Assembly: GCF_002564105.1 (NCBI RefSeq)
Contig: NZ_PDBX01000001.1
Location: 1,302,001 to 1,366,000, forward strand
Reading direction: 5' to 3'
DNA: 64,000 bases
DNA from: Collimonas sp. PA-H2
GTDB taxonomy: Bacteria; Pseudomonadota; Gammaproteobacteria; Burkholderiales; Burkholderiaceae_D
Part shown: positions 26,267 to 36,993 of the stretch, one piece after another
How the letters are laid out: every line of letters begins with the position of its first letter
Position numbering within the stretch: the first letter of the stretch is position 1
Notes under the pieces: model-generated
What the model was told of the DNA's origin: nothing
The model's input: the letters and a program-made list of their open reading frames with translations, nothing else
Databases searched by the model: none
Program-made: the position numbers and the translations under genes

Positions 26267-27700
26267 TCAGTGATCGTCGTTACGGTATTCGACATAAGTA
26301 CGGTCGCGCAACTGACGCAGCCATTCGTTGGTGGCTTCTTCAGTCTTGCGTTCACGGATCGCCATGCGGGCCGCCAGGCGCTGACGCTCTTTCGACACAT
26401 CGTTGGTCTTGCGTTCCACCACCTGGATCAGGTGGTAGCCGAATGGCGATTCGATAGGTTCGCTGACCTGGCCGGGCTTCAAGGCATCCATCGCGCGTTC
26501 GAATTCAGGCACGGTATCGCCGGGATAAACCCAACCCAGATCGCCACCCTTGGATGCCGACAAATCGTTGGAATACTGCTTGGCCAGGTCTTCAAACTTG
26601 GCGGCGTTGTTGTCCAGGCGTTCTTTCAAATCGACCAGCCGGCGGCGCGCTTCCGCTGCGGTCACGGTTGGCGTGACCTTGATCAGGATATGGCGCACAT
26701 GGGTCTGCTGCACCGGCGCGGCCGTATCTTTGGGCACGCTGGCAGCGGCACGCTTGTTGATCAGCTTGACGATATGAAAACCGTTGGCGCTCTTCAGGAT
26801 GGCCGATACCTGGCCGGGAGCCAGGTTGGCTACTGCCTCGACATACAAGGAAGGCAGGCGGTCTTGCGAGCGCCACCCCATGTCGCCGCCGGTCAGGGCA
26901 TCGCTGGCATCGGAAAATGCGGCAGCGACGGCGGCGAAGTTGCCGCCAGACTTGATCTGCTGCATGGCTTCTTCCGCACGCTTGGAGCGCTGCGCAATCT
27001 GCTCGGCCGTTGCGTTTTCAGGAACGCGCACCAGAATCTGCGCTAAATCCAGTTCCTGTGCATTTTGCTTGTTGCTGCTGTCGGCGGCGATGTAGTTGTC
27101 GACTTCCGATTCCGAAATCTGGATCTTGTTGTCAACTTCGCGTTCGCGCAGGCGCTGCAGCAGCATCTCTTGCCGGATTTCTTCACGGAAAGCCGGGTAA
27201 GGAATCTTGTCGACCGCCAGCTGTTTCTGGAAGTCCCCCATCGACAGCTTGTTTTGCTCGGCAATCCGGCCGATTGCGCGGTCCAGCATGACGTCGTCCA
27301 CCGACAAACCGTTCTCTTTCGCCAACTGCACTTCGGCGCGCTCAAGAATCATGCGCTCGAGCAATTGTTTTTGCAGCTCAGCCACTGGCGGCAATTCAAT
27401 ATTCTGTGCCTTCATGCGCTGCACCACATCGCCCATGCGCTTGGCCAACTCCTGCTGAGTGATCACATCCGTGTTCACCACTGCGAGGATGGCGTCGACG
27501 GTTTGCGGAGTTGCCTTGGATACCGGCGCTGCCGTTGCAGCTGCCGGTGCTGCGGCTGCAGCCTGGGCAACCAGAGGTGGCGTAATCTGCTTCGACACAG
27601 CTTGCGCCCAGGCGCCGCCGGCAGTTGCGGACAACAGCACGAATGCCATCGCTGTGAGTTGAGTTTGATTGGTTTTACGCATAATTGGAAAAACGTTCAT
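26267..27700 (-). CDS. surA: Periplasmic chaperone/peptidyl-prolyl isomerase SurA
   Basis: About 477 residues from MNVFPIMRKTNQ. A signal peptide ends at GAWAQA. The N-terminal SurA domain (VDAILAVVNTDVITQQELAKRM) is followed by two parvulin domains, each with the family pattern (LAQILVRVPENATAEQIAQRS and VRHILIKVTPTVTAAEARRRL; each ends with GFHIVKLI or GYHLIQVVE). SurA escorts outer-membrane beta-barrel precursors, including LptD encoded next door. The start may instead be the ATG at 27682; neither has a clear binding site. There is an Ala-rich stretch after the signal peptide. Confidence 0.94.
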   Translation of the reverse strand: MNVFPIMRKTNQTQLTAMAFVLLSATAGGAWAQAVSKQITPPLVAQAAAAAPAAATAAPVSKATPQTVDAILAVVNTDVITQQELAKRMGDVVQRMKAQNIELPPVAELQKQLLERMILERAEVQLAKENGLSVDDVMLDRAIGRIAEQNKLSMGDFQKQLAVDKIPYPAFREEIRQEMLLQRLREREVDNKIQISESEVDNYIAADSSNKQNAQELDLAQILVRVPENATAEQIAQRSKRAEEAMQQIKSGGNFAAVAAAFSDASDALTGGDMGWRSQDRLPSLYVEAVANLAPGQVSAILKSANGFHIVKLINKRAAASVPKDTAAPVQQTHVRHILIKVTPTVTAAEARRRLVDLKERLDNNAAKFEDLAKQYSNDLSASKGGDLGWVYPGDTVPEFERAMDALKPGQVSEPIESPFGYHLIQVVERKTNDVSKERQRLAARMAIRERKTEEATNEWLRQLRDRTYVEYRNDDH

Positions 27701-27740
27701 GGGTGAGAATAATCTGAAGAATGACGGGAGAATAACAGGT

Positions 27741-30200
27741 TCAACGGCTAATGAAAGAGTCGGGCTGATTGATATTCTGATAACCTGGAACGCTGCTACG
27801 CAGGGCTTGCATCGGATTCGACCCGATACTTGATAAACCATTCAACTCAAGTTGCACGAATATACCCGTAGTCGTGCGGGTTGACGACGTCGGCGTACGC
27901 TGTCCCACCACGCGGAAGACCCAGCAATCGGCCTTGTACTCCAGTCCAAGCAGGCTTTGTCCGACGGCTTTTTCCTGCAAGGAATAAGTAACGCGGCCAA
28001 CGCCGTACCAGCGCTTGCTCAAGGGCCACTGGGCAGATACGTCAAATTGCTTCAGGTATTTATTATCCAGGAGGAGCGGATCAAAGTTGGTGTGATCCAG
28101 CTGATAGGAGAAATTGATGACTTTTTTCGGAGCCGGTTGCCATTTGATGGTCGAATTGGCGCGCACCCATTGATTATTGCTCTGGCTGTATTGAATGGTG
28201 TTGTCGACACCCAGCGTCGGCGTTACCTGGCCACCCGCCATCAGCAGCAAATCAGAGCGGCTGGTGGTAATGTTATCGGTAGCGGTCAGGGCAACGCGCG
28301 GCTGGGTAAAGTACATGCGTTGGCCAATACCAAGGCGCAGGCGCTCCACGCCAGATTCCTCGATAAATCGGGAAATCAACGCAGTCGTCAATTGATTGGC
28401 GTCACTGATGCGGTCATGACCGGTATAGCGGTTTTCCGTAAAAATCTGGGCAAAGTTAAAGTCCGCCGCGCCGCTGTCGAATATAGGAAACTGACTCTGA
28501 TCATGGTACGGCGTACGCACATAGAACACGCGCGGCTCCAGCGTCTGCGTCATTGTCTTGCCAAAGAATTTGGCATCGCGTTCGAAGACCAGGCCGGCAT
28601 CCAGCGAGAAAGTCGGCAGGACCCGGCTGAAATCGTTGCCCAGGGATGTCGAGCCGGTTAGGCCCGGCGCCTGGGTAGGCAGATTCGCTACCCCGAATTT
28701 ATTCGGCGTAACGCTATAGGCCGTCGCATCCAGCTGGATCTTCGGAGTAATGAAATAGCCGGGACGAATGATCGGATAGGAAAGCTGCGGATTGATATAG
28801 ACCCGTTCGCCACCCAACGGATTCAAAGTGGTACTCATATAAGACATGCCGCTGCCTTGCGGAAAGTCAAACTGGCTATTCCAGAAACGTGTGTATTGCG
28901 CGTTCACGGTCCAGTCAAATCCGTAGATGTCCTGTTTGCCGGCAGTAAATGTCACTTGCGGCATGCGATCATACGGACGGCTAATCGTTGGCTGGTTTGC
29001 AGAATTAAAATCCTGCAAGATCTGATAGCGTGAAGCCAGTGCCGCCACGCTCCAGAAAGATCCTCCATAGTTCAAATCGAATTCTCGATTCAAGCTACGC
29101 AAAGAACTCTGGGTAATCGAACGCGTAAAGTCGTCCGGATAATTATTATCCGAGGCGAAGTTAACATTCCAGCCCATCGTCAAGCCGGGAAACAGTGTCT
29201 GCGTATGAATTGACTGCACCGCATAACGATCGCTCTTGGTCAGCCTATCATCAGGCAAGTACTCAACCTTGGTCTGACCGCTATAACCCGCACCCATATA
29301 ACGCGCATCCCCCCCCATCTGCAAGCCACGCTGGCTGATGATGTTCGGATAAATCGTCAAATCGCGATTCGGGGCGATATTGAAGTAATACGGCAAGTTG
29401 AATTCCAGGCCGCCATTGTTGGTAGTGCCGATAATCGGCGGCAAGACGCCGGACTGCCGGTCGTTCGACAAGGGGAAAGACAAGCTCGGCGAACCGAGGA
29501 TAGGCACGCTCTTGAAATACAGAATGCCATTGTGGGCGACCCCTTCGCCCAAGCCACTGTCAACATCCAGCGTACTGGACTTGATATACCAGTCCGGCTT
29601 GGTGCCAGGACAGGTCGTATAGTTGCCTTTGACGATTTCTGACCGGTCCTCATCGAGAAAATTGATGCGTTCAGCACTACCGTGGCCATCATTGGCCTGG
29701 AACCAGTAAGTCGGATTGGTCAGGTAGCCTTGCCCGGAATCCATGTTCAACTTCAGATCGTCGCCGGTGTATCTGTCGCCATAGCGATTCATCCGTACGC
29801 AGCCATGGGCTTCCGCCTCATTCTCGACAATCCGGTAAATCCCTGTATTGGATTTGACATTGGTGCCGCCGCGGGTCAAGTCAACATCATTGTCCAGGTT
29901 CAGCAAACGGTCAGGACGCCCGGTCATCTGCTCCGCTTCAACCGTAGTCGGCGCATCGGTATCGTTGACGCGCGGCGGCTTGGCCTTCGGCGGGCTGGCC
30001 TGCGTATTTGGCGCTACCGGCGTCGTCACTTCGACAGACTGCGCCCAGGCCCACATCGGCATGGACACCGCCGCAATGACCGAGGCCACCAGGACAGTCA
30101 TGCGCCGCAGGGCCGGCAATTGGGACGCAGCCGGACCGGACCGGACTGGACCTGAACATGGCTGGAGAGACTTAGGAAGCGCTGAGGAGGACCGGGTCAT
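27741..30200 (-). CDS. lptD: LPS-assembly outer-membrane protein LptD
   Basis: An 819-residue protein. A long N-terminal region with a hydrophobic signal segment around residues 34-54 (TVLVASVIAAVSMPMWAWA) leads to the OstA/LptA-like domain (VEAEQMTGRPDRLLNLDNDVDL) and a C-terminal beta-barrel with aromatic-rich strands. With LptE it inserts LPS into the outer leaflet. The LptD Cys motif is reduced, but CVRMN, CPGTKPDWY and CWVF give possible disulfide partners. The start could be the internal Met34, which would give a more usual signal peptide. First gene of the lptD-surA-pdxA-rsmA operon. Confidence 0.94.
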   Translation of the reverse strand: MTRSSSALPKSLQPCSGPVRSGPAASQLPALRRMTVLVASVIAAVSMPMWAWAQSVEVTTPVAPNTQASPPKAKPPRVNDTDAPTTVEAEQMTGRPDRLLNLDNDVDLTRGGTNVKSNTGIYRIVENEAEAHGCVRMNRYGDRYTGDDLKLNMDSGQGYLTNPTYWFQANDGHGSAERINFLDEDRSEIVKGNYTTCPGTKPDWYIKSSTLDVDSGLGEGVAHNGILYFKSVPILGSPSLSFPLSNDRQSGVLPPIIGTTNNGGLEFNLPYYFNIAPNRDLTIYPNIISQRGLQMGGDARYMGAGYSGQTKVEYLPDDRLTKSDRYAVQSIHTQTLFPGLTMGWNVNFASDNNYPDDFTRSITQSSLRSLNREFDLNYGGSFWSVAALASRYQILQDFNSANQPTISRPYDRMPQVTFTAGKQDIYGFDWTVNAQYTRFWNSQFDFPQGSGMSYMSTTLNPLGGERVYINPQLSYPIIRPGYFITPKIQLDATAYSVTPNKFGVANLPTQAPGLTGSTSLGNDFSRVLPTFSLDAGLVFERDAKFFGKTMTQTLEPRVFYVRTPYHDQSQFPIFDSGAADFNFAQIFTENRYTGHDRISDANQLTTALISRFIEESGVERLRLGIGQRMYFTQPRVALTATDNITTSRSDLLLMAGGQVTPTLGVDNTIQYSQSNNQWVRANSTIKWQPAPKKVINFSYQLDHTNFDPLLLDNKYLKQFDVSAQWPLSKRWYGVGRVTYSLQEKAVGQSLLGLEYKADCWVFRVVGQRTPTSSTRTTTGIFVQLELNGLSSIGSNPMQALRSSVPGYQNINQPDSFISR

Positions 30201-30252
30201 GAAATGAATTTGGCAAACACCATAGCAGGCGATTTTTTGAAATTAATCCCTT

Positions 30253-30258
30253 ATTATA
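30253..30258 (-). promoter_or_regulatory. Possible -10 of the lptD operon
   Basis: On the minus strand this reads TATAAT, 53 bases before the lptD start, in the 98-base gap divergent with amgK. No good -35 is seen at 17 bases, so support is weak. Confidence 0.3.
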
Positions 30259-30298
30259 TGGGAACTCACCACCAACAGCCGTTTTACTGGATTGCTTA

Positions 30299-31348
30299 AT
30301 GTCTTTATCACAGTCTGCCCCTGCTTTGCCCGATCTGCGCCAGACTCAAATTGTCGAATGGCTAACTACGCTCAACGACATTCCCACCTTGCCGGCAACC
30401 TTGCGGCCAGCCTCTGCTGACGCCAGTTTCCGCCGTTATTTCCGCATCGATACGGCCGCCGCCGGCACCCTGATCGTGATGGATGCGCCGCCGCCGCAGG
30501 AAGACGTGCGGCCCTTCATCGAGATTGGCGCGCTGTTTGCCGGCATCGGCCTGTCGGTGCCGGCGGTCCTGGCGCAAGATGTCGAACGCGGCTTCCTGCT
30601 GCTGTCCGATCTGGGTTCCACGACCTATCTACAGCAACTCACCAGCGACAGCAGCATCGAAAATGCCCACAAGCTCTATATGGATGCCGTCGACGCGCTG
30701 GTATTGCTGCAAACCAAGAGTCAACCGGATGTGCTGCCTGAATACGACCGTGCCTTCCTGTTGCGAGAATTGCAAATATTTCCTGAGTGGTATATCGGCA
30801 AGCATCTGAAGGCAACCCTGAGCGACCAGCAAAGCGCCGATCTCAACAAGGTGTTCGACGCCATCCTCGCCAACAACCTGGCGCAGCCACAGGTATTTAT
30901 CCACCGCGACTACCATTCGCGCAACCTGATGGTGCTCGCCGACGGCAATCCCGGCGTGCTGGATTTCCAGGGCGCGCTATACGGCCCGATCAGCTACGAC
31001 ATCGTTTCGCTGCTGCGCGACGTCTACATCCAGTGGGACGAAGCCCAGGTGCTGGACTGGATGATACGCTACTGGGAACGGGCCAAGCGTGCCGGCCTGC
31101 CGGTGGCGCCGGACATCGACAGCTTCTACCGCGATTTCGAATACATGGGCTTGCAGCGGCACCTGAAAATCCTCGGCCTGTTCGCGCGCCTGTATCACCG
31201 CGACGGCAAGGAAGCCTACCTCAAGGATATCCCGCTGGTCATGGATTACGTCCGCAAGACGGCCTTGCGCTACCGCGAACTGATACCGCTGGTGCGCTTG
31301 CTGGACAAGCTGGAAGACAAGACGGTGCAAGTTGGTTACACCTTCTAA
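30299..31348 (+). CDS. amgK: AmgK-type N-acetylmuramate/N-acetylglucosamine kinase
   Basis: Aminoglycoside-phosphotransferase-fold kinase of 349 residues. The catalytic loop FIHRDYHSRNLMVLADG and the metal-binding GVLDFQGALYGPISYD are present. AmgK phosphorylates the anomeric position of MurNAc/GlcNAc in the cell-wall recycling bypass known from Pseudomonas, which feeds UDP-MurNAc and lowers dependence on MurA (fosfomycin target). Assignment rests on fold motifs plus the adjacent murU and the divergent lptD-surA-pdxA-rsmA, the same neighbourhood as in Pseudomonas. Confidence 0.9.
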   Translation: MSLSQSAPALPDLRQTQIVEWLTTLNDIPTLPATLRPASADASFRRYFRIDTAAAGTLIVMDAPPPQEDVRPFIEIGALFAGIGLSVPAVLAQDVERGFLLLSDLGSTTYLQQLTSDSSIENAHKLYMDAVDALVLLQTKSQPDVLPEYDRAFLLRELQIFPEWYIGKHLKATLSDQQSADLNKVFDAILANNLAQPQVFIHRDYHSRNLMVLADGNPGVLDFQGALYGPISYDIVSLLRDVYIQWDEAQVLDWMIRYWERAKRAGLPVAPDIDSFYRDFEYMGLQRHLKILGLFARLYHRDGKEAYLKDIPLVMDYVRKTALRYRELIPLVRLLDKLEDKTVQVGYTF

Positions 31349-31352
31349 CGTA

Positions 31353-31461
31353 TTGGGGACAGAGCTGCACGAGAAGTGTCGCCCGGATAGGGTTTAAGAG
31401 TCGCCGTAGCGCGACGAATTACACTTCCCGTGCAGCACTATCCGTGCGACTCTGTCCTCAA
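31353..31461. repeat. 109-bp palindromic element between amgK and murU
   Basis: Outer arms TTGGGGACAGAG (31353-31364) and CTCTGTCCTCAA (31450-31461) and inner arms CTGCACGAGAAGTGT (31365-31379) and ACACTTCCCGTGCAG (31421-31435) each pair with one mismatch. A small central hairpin GTCGC/GCGCGAC lies at 31400-31415. This is a MITE/REPIN-like structure of unknown mobiliser. Confidence 0.75.
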
Positions 31462-31507
31462 CTGATCAAGCAAGAAGATTGAAGTATCAGATGAATTTCG
31501 CAAAACA

Positions 31508-32215
31508 ATGAGAGCAATGATATTTGCCGCCGGTCGCGGCGAGCGCATGCGCCCGCTGACCGACACCATTCCCAAGCCCTTGCTCAAGGTCCGCGGCCGG
31601 CCGCTGATCGTCTGGCACATCGTCAACCTGGTACGCGCCGGCATTACCGAGATCGTCATCAACCACGCCCATCTGGGGCAAATGATCGAAGAAACGCTGG
31701 GCGACGGCAGCAAATACGGCGCCGCCATCCAATATTCAGCAGAAGAGGTGGCGCTGGAAACCGCCGGCGGCATCGCCAAGGCCCGCCATCTGCTCGGCGA
31801 AGAACCGTTCGTGGCGATCGCCGGCGATGTCTACTGCCCGCATTTCGATTTTGAACAGGTCAAGAATACGCTGGAAGACAAGGACCTGTGGGGCCAGCCC
31901 CATCCGCTCGACAAGCGCGACGTGGCCTGGCTCTACCTGGTGAAGAACCCGCCCCACCATCCGCAAGGCGACTTTGGCCTGCACAGCTTTTCAGTCAGCA
32001 ACGACGGCGAACCCGGCCACACCTATACCTACTCGGGCATCGGCGTCTATCGCCCCTCGATGTTCGATGCGATCAACCCCGGCCAGCCGGAAAAACTGGT
32101 CACCCTGATGCGCGAATACGCAGCGCGCGGCCAGCTCGGCGGCGAGGTGTACCGCGGCGACTGGACCGACGTCGGCACTATCGAACGCCTGGATCAACTC
32201 AACGCGCCGCTGTAA
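31508..32215 (+). CDS. murU: N-acetylmuramate alpha-1-phosphate uridylyltransferase MurU
   Basis: A 235-residue nucleotidyltransferase with the N-terminal signature AAGRGERMRPLTDTIPKPLL, GDVYCPHFDFEQ as the metal-binding region, and C-terminal YRGDWTDVGTIERL. It converts MurNAc-1-phosphate from AmgK into UDP-MurNAc. Length is too short for a full glucose-1-phosphate thymidylyltransferase, and the amgK neighbour supports MurU. A palindromic element separates the two genes, so cotranscription is plausible but may be modulated. Confidence 0.92.
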   Translation: MRAMIFAAGRGERMRPLTDTIPKPLLKVRGRPLIVWHIVNLVRAGITEIVINHAHLGQMIEETLGDGSKYGAAIQYSAEEVALETAGGIAKARHLLGEEPFVAIAGDVYCPHFDFEQVKNTLEDKDLWGQPHPLDKRDVAWLYLVKNPPHHPQGDFGLHSFSVSNDGEPGHTYTYSGIGVYRPSMFDAINPGQPEKLVTLMREYAARGQLGGEVYRGDWTDVGTIERLDQLNAPL

Positions 32216-32249
32216 GGCAGCGCACGACAACCTGTTACAGAAATTAGGA

Positions 32250-33602
<1,353 letters not shown>

Positions 33603-33648
33603 AGCAGCGCCCGTTAGCGTACTGCGATACGCCGCGGGCGCTGTTATC

Positions 33649-34311
33649 ATGACGGCTATGACTCTTGCCACCATCGCTACTACACCCACCATCGTCGTGT
33701 TCGATCTCGGCGGCGTCCTGTTCGACTGGAATCCGGACTACCTGTTTCGCAAGCTGATCGCCGACGAAGCAGAGCGCAAGTGGTTCCTCGCCAACATCTG
33801 CAACGGTGCATGGAATATCCAGCAGGACGGCGGCCGCTCGCTGGCTGAAGCAACCGCCAGCCTCAGCGCGCGCCATCCGGAACACGCATCCCTGATTGCA
33901 GCCTTCTATGCGCGCTGGGCGGAAATGCTGGGCGGCACGCTGGCGCCGGGCCTGGCGATTTTCGAGGCGCTGGAAGCTGGCGGCGTGCCCTTGTACGCCT
34001 TGACCAACTGGTCGGCCGAAACCTTCCCTTACGCTCGCGGCAACGCCCCTTACCAGCCGGTCCTGCAACGTTTCAAGGACATCCTGGTGTCGGGCGAAGA
34101 AAAACTGATCAAGCCGGATCCGCGCATCTACCAGCGCATGCTGGAACGCATACGCGTACATTATCCCGAGGCTCAGCCAGAGCATCTGGTCTTCATCGAC
34201 GACGTCGAACGGAATGTGCTGGCCGCGCGCGCACTCGGCTGGCGCGCCATCCATCACAGCGATCCGGCGGCAACCGCCGCGCAACTGCGTAACTGGGGTT
34301 TGCCGGTATGA
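33649..34311 (+). CDS. HAD-superfamily hydrolase
   Basis: A 220-residue phosphatase-like protein. Motif I VFDLGGVLFDWN, motif II ALTNWS, motif III Lys in EEKLIKPDPRIYQ and motif IV FIDDVERN are intact. It resembles YihX-type alpha-D-glucose-1-phosphate phosphatases and related small-molecule phosphatases; the substrate is not clear from sequence. An ATG three codons later (33658) is equally possible and neither start has a good binding site. It overlaps the next gene by ATGA. Confidence 0.85.
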   Translation: MTAMTLATIATTPTIVVFDLGGVLFDWNPDYLFRKLIADEAERKWFLANICNGAWNIQQDGGRSLAEATASLSARHPEHASLIAAFYARWAEMLGGTLAPGLAIFEALEAGGVPLYALTNWSAETFPYARGNAPYQPVLQRFKDILVSGEEKLIKPDPRIYQRMLERIRVHYPEAQPEHLVFIDDVERNVLAARALGWRAIHHSDPAATAAQLRNWGLPV

Positions 34312-35480
34312 GCGATAACAGCAACCAGCAAAGCGAGACCGATGCCGACATCGCCATCTGCGGCGCCGGCCCGGTCGGCCTCAGCCTGGCCGCACTGCTG
34401 GTAAAACGCGGAGTGCCGGCGGCGCGCATCGCCCTGATCGACGCCAAGACGGTTGAACTGGCGCGCCAGGATCCACGTTCGCTGGCGCTGTCCTTTGGCA
34501 GCAGCCAGATCCTGCAGGCAATCGGCGCCTGGCCGCTTGCAGCCACCGCAATTCACCAGATTCACGTCTCGCGCCGCGGCCACTTCGGCCGCACCCTGAT
34601 CCAGCGCGACGAGTTCCAGCTGCCGGCGCTCGGCTATGTCACCCGCTACGGCACGCTAGTGACTGCGCTCGCTGCACTGCCGGCGCTGCAAGATGTCCAG
34701 CTGCTGCGGCCACTGCAGGTGACTGCAAGCACCGAACATGAAAACCGGGTGGAACTGCAGCTCTCAGACGGCCGCGCCCTGCACGCTAAATTAATGGTGC
34801 AGGCGGAAGGCGGCGTGTTCGGCGCGCAAAGCGACAAAGCGCTGCAGCGCGATTACCAGCAGGTCGGCATCGTCGCCCATGTCCAGGCCAGCGCCCCGAT
34901 TGCCCAGCGCGCCTTTGAACGCTTCACCGACCAGGGCCCGCTCGCGCTGCTGCCGCAGGACGATGGCCACGGCAACAACTATGCATTGGTCTGGTGCGTG
35001 CGCCCCGCTACCGCCAATAATTTGCTGGCGCTGGACGACGCCGCTTTCCTGGAAGCGTTGATGCAAGCCTTCGGCGGCCGCCTGGGACGATTCACCAAGA
35101 CCACGCCGCGCAACAGTTTTCCGCTCGGCCTGAATGCACGTCCCGCGGCCTCTGCCAGGACAGTAGCAATCGGCAACGCGGCGCAAACCCTGCATCCGGT
35201 CGCCGGCCAGGGCCTGAACCTGGGCCTGCGCGACGCCACGGTGCTGGCGCGCATGCTGGCGGCCGACATGTCCTCGGAGACGCTGCTGCAATTCACCGCC
35301 GCCAGGCAGTCCGACCGCAGCCTGACGATACACCTGACCGACGTCATGGCGCGAATCTTCGCCAGCGCTCCCGACGGCGCCTTGTCGCAAACCCTGCTCG
35401 GTCTTTCCCTCGGCCTGGTCGATGTGGTCAAGCCAGCGCGGCGCCTGCTGGCGCAGCAGATGATGTTCGGCCGCCGCTGA
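34308..35480 (+). CDS. UbiH/UbiF/Coq6 family FAD-dependent hydroxylase
   Basis: A 390-residue flavoprotein monooxygenase. The dinucleotide-binding motif CGAGPVGLSLAALLVKRG is near residue 18, and the second FAD motif IGNAAQTLHPVAGQGLNLGLRDA is in the C-terminal half. It hydroxylates the ring of a ubiquinone precursor; which position cannot be told by eye, so the gene could be ubiH or a broad-specificity paralogue. It is coupled (ATGA) to the HAD gene and follows pepP. Confidence 0.9.
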   Translation: MSDNSNQQSETDADIAICGAGPVGLSLAALLVKRGVPAARIALIDAKTVELARQDPRSLALSFGSSQILQAIGAWPLAATAIHQIHVSRRGHFGRTLIQRDEFQLPALGYVTRYGTLVTALAALPALQDVQLLRPLQVTASTEHENRVELQLSDGRALHAKLMVQAEGGVFGAQSDKALQRDYQQVGIVAHVQASAPIAQRAFERFTDQGPLALLPQDDGHGNNYALVWCVRPATANNLLALDDAAFLEALMQAFGGRLGRFTKTTPRNSFPLGLNARPAASARTVAIGNAAQTLHPVAGQGLNLGLRDATVLARMLAADMSSETLLQFTAARQSDRSLTIHLTDVMARIFASAPDGALSQTLLGLSLGLVDVVKPARRLLAQQMMFGRR

Positions 35481-35503
35481 TCTCAAGCAGCGCTCAATAT
35501 AAA

Positions 35504-35537
35504 AAAAGCCGCGCCGGATAAACCTGGCGCGGCTTTT
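35504..35537. terminator. Bidirectional terminator between the UbiH gene and pntB
   Basis: AAAAGCCGCGCC (35504-35515) pairs perfectly with GGCGCGGCTTTT (35526-35537). A-rich on one side and T-rich on the other, it can stop both convergent units. Confidence 0.88.
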
Positions 35538-35556
35538 CGGCAAGAGCGGCCGGGGC

Positions 35557-36993
35557 TTAGTCTATCCCTTTCACCATATCTTCAATCACCTTCTTGGCGT
35601 CGCCGAACACCATCATGGTCTTGTCCATGTAGAACAGCTCATTGTCCAGCCCGGCATAGCCGGAGGCCATCGAGCGTTTGTTGACGATGACGGTCTTGGC
35701 TTTGTAGGCCTCCAGGATAGGCATGCCGGCAATCGATGATTTCGGATCCTTGGCAGCCGGATTGACGACGTCGTTGGCGCCCAGCACCAGCACCACATCG
35801 ACCTGTGCGAATTCGCTATTGATGTCTTCCATCTCGAACACCTGGTCGTACGGCACTTCGGCCTCCGCCAGCAACACGTTCATATGACCTGGCATGCGCC
35901 CTGCCACCGGATGGATCGCGAACTTGACGGTGACACCCTTGTGCGACAGCTTTTCAGCCAGTTCCATCAAGGCGTGCTGGGCGCGCGCCACCGCCAGGCC
36001 ATAGCCAGGAACGATGATGACGGTTTCAGCATTTCCCAGCAAAAACGAGGCGTCGTCAGCGGAGCCGGATTTCACGGGACGCTGGGTTTGCGCACCACCC
36101 GTTGCCGCAGCGGCGGCGTCGCCGCCAAAGCCGCCCAGGATCACATTGAAGAACGAACGATTCATCGCCTTGCACATGATGTAGGACAGAATCGCGCCGC
36201 TGGAACCGACCAGCGAACCGGCGATGATCAGCATCGAATTGTTCAGCGAAAAACCGATGCCGGCCGCGGCCCAGCCCGAATAGCTGTTGAGCATCGACAC
36301 CACCACCGGCATATCGGCGCCGCCGATCGGGATAATGATCAACACCCCCAGCGCAAACGCGATGACGGCCATCAGAATGAAGGGCAGCCAGGATTGGGTC
36401 AGCACAAAGATGAGCCCTAGCCCCAGCATCGCTACGGCCAGCAACAGGTTGATGAAATGCTGCCCCCTGAAACTGACTGGAGCGCCCTGGAACAGGCGGA
36501 ATTTATACTTGCCCGACAGCTTGCCGAAGGCGATCACCGACCCCGAGAAGGTAATCGCGCCGACGAAGGTGCCGATGAACAGTTCGATGCGGTTGCCGAC
36601 CGGCAGCGCCTCGCCGTGCGCCGCAATGCCGAAAGCCCAGGGCTCGGACACCGCCGCCACCGCGATACAGACCGCCGCCAGGCCGATCAGCGAGTGCATC
36701 GCCGCCACCAGCTCCGGCATCTTGGTCATCTCGACGCGCTTGGCCAGCATCGCGCCGATGCCGCCGCCGACGATCACGCCGCCAGCCACCAGCCAGAAAC
36801 CCAGGCCAGCACCCTGCGATTCCGCTTTCAGCTTGACGATCAGGGCAATCGTGGTGACTACCGCGATCGCCATGCCGGCCATGCCGAAAGCATTGCCGCG
36901 CCGCGCCGAAGATGGATGCGACAAACCCTTGAGCGCCTGGATGAAGCAGACCGAGGCGATCAGGTACAGCAAGGTCACCAGGTTCATGCTCAT
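35557..36993 (-). CDS. pntB: NAD(P) transhydrogenase subunit beta
   Basis: A 478-residue membrane protein. The N-terminal part holds about nine hydrophobic helices, and the C-terminal domain III binds NADP(H) with IIVPGYGLAVARAQHALMEL, HPVAGRMPGHMNVLLAEA and VVLVLGANDVVNPAA. With PntAA and PntAB it uses the proton gradient to make NADPH. The start overlaps the pntAB stop (ATGA). Convergent with the UbiH-family gene. Confidence 0.96.
   Translation of the reverse strand: MSMNLVTLLYLIASVCFIQALKGLSHPSSARRGNAFGMAGMAIAVVTTIALIVKLKAESQGAGLGFWLVAGGVIVGGGIGAMLAKRVEMTKMPELVAAMHSLIGLAAVCIAVAAVSEPWAFGIAAHGEALPVGNRIELFIGTFVGAITFSGSVIAFGKLSGKYKFRLFQGAPVSFRGQHFINLLLAVAMLGLGLIFVLTQSWLPFILMAVIAFALGVLIIIPIGGADMPVVVSMLNSYSGWAAAGIGFSLNNSMLIIAGSLVGSSGAILSYIMCKAMNRSFFNVILGGFGGDAAAAATGGAQTQRPVKSGSADDASFLLGNAETVIIVPGYGLAVARAQHALMELAEKLSHKGVTVKFAIHPVAGRMPGHMNVLLAEAEVPYDQVFEMEDINSEFAQVDVVLVLGANDVVNPAAKDPKSSIAGMPILEAYKAKTVIVNKRSMASGYAGLDNELFYMDKTMMVFGDAKKVIEDMVKGID

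Noticed and set aside
34308..35480. Naming the hydroxylase ubiH outright
   Set aside because: Motifs show the UbiH/UbiF/Coq6 family only; position specificity cannot be read from the sequence by eye.
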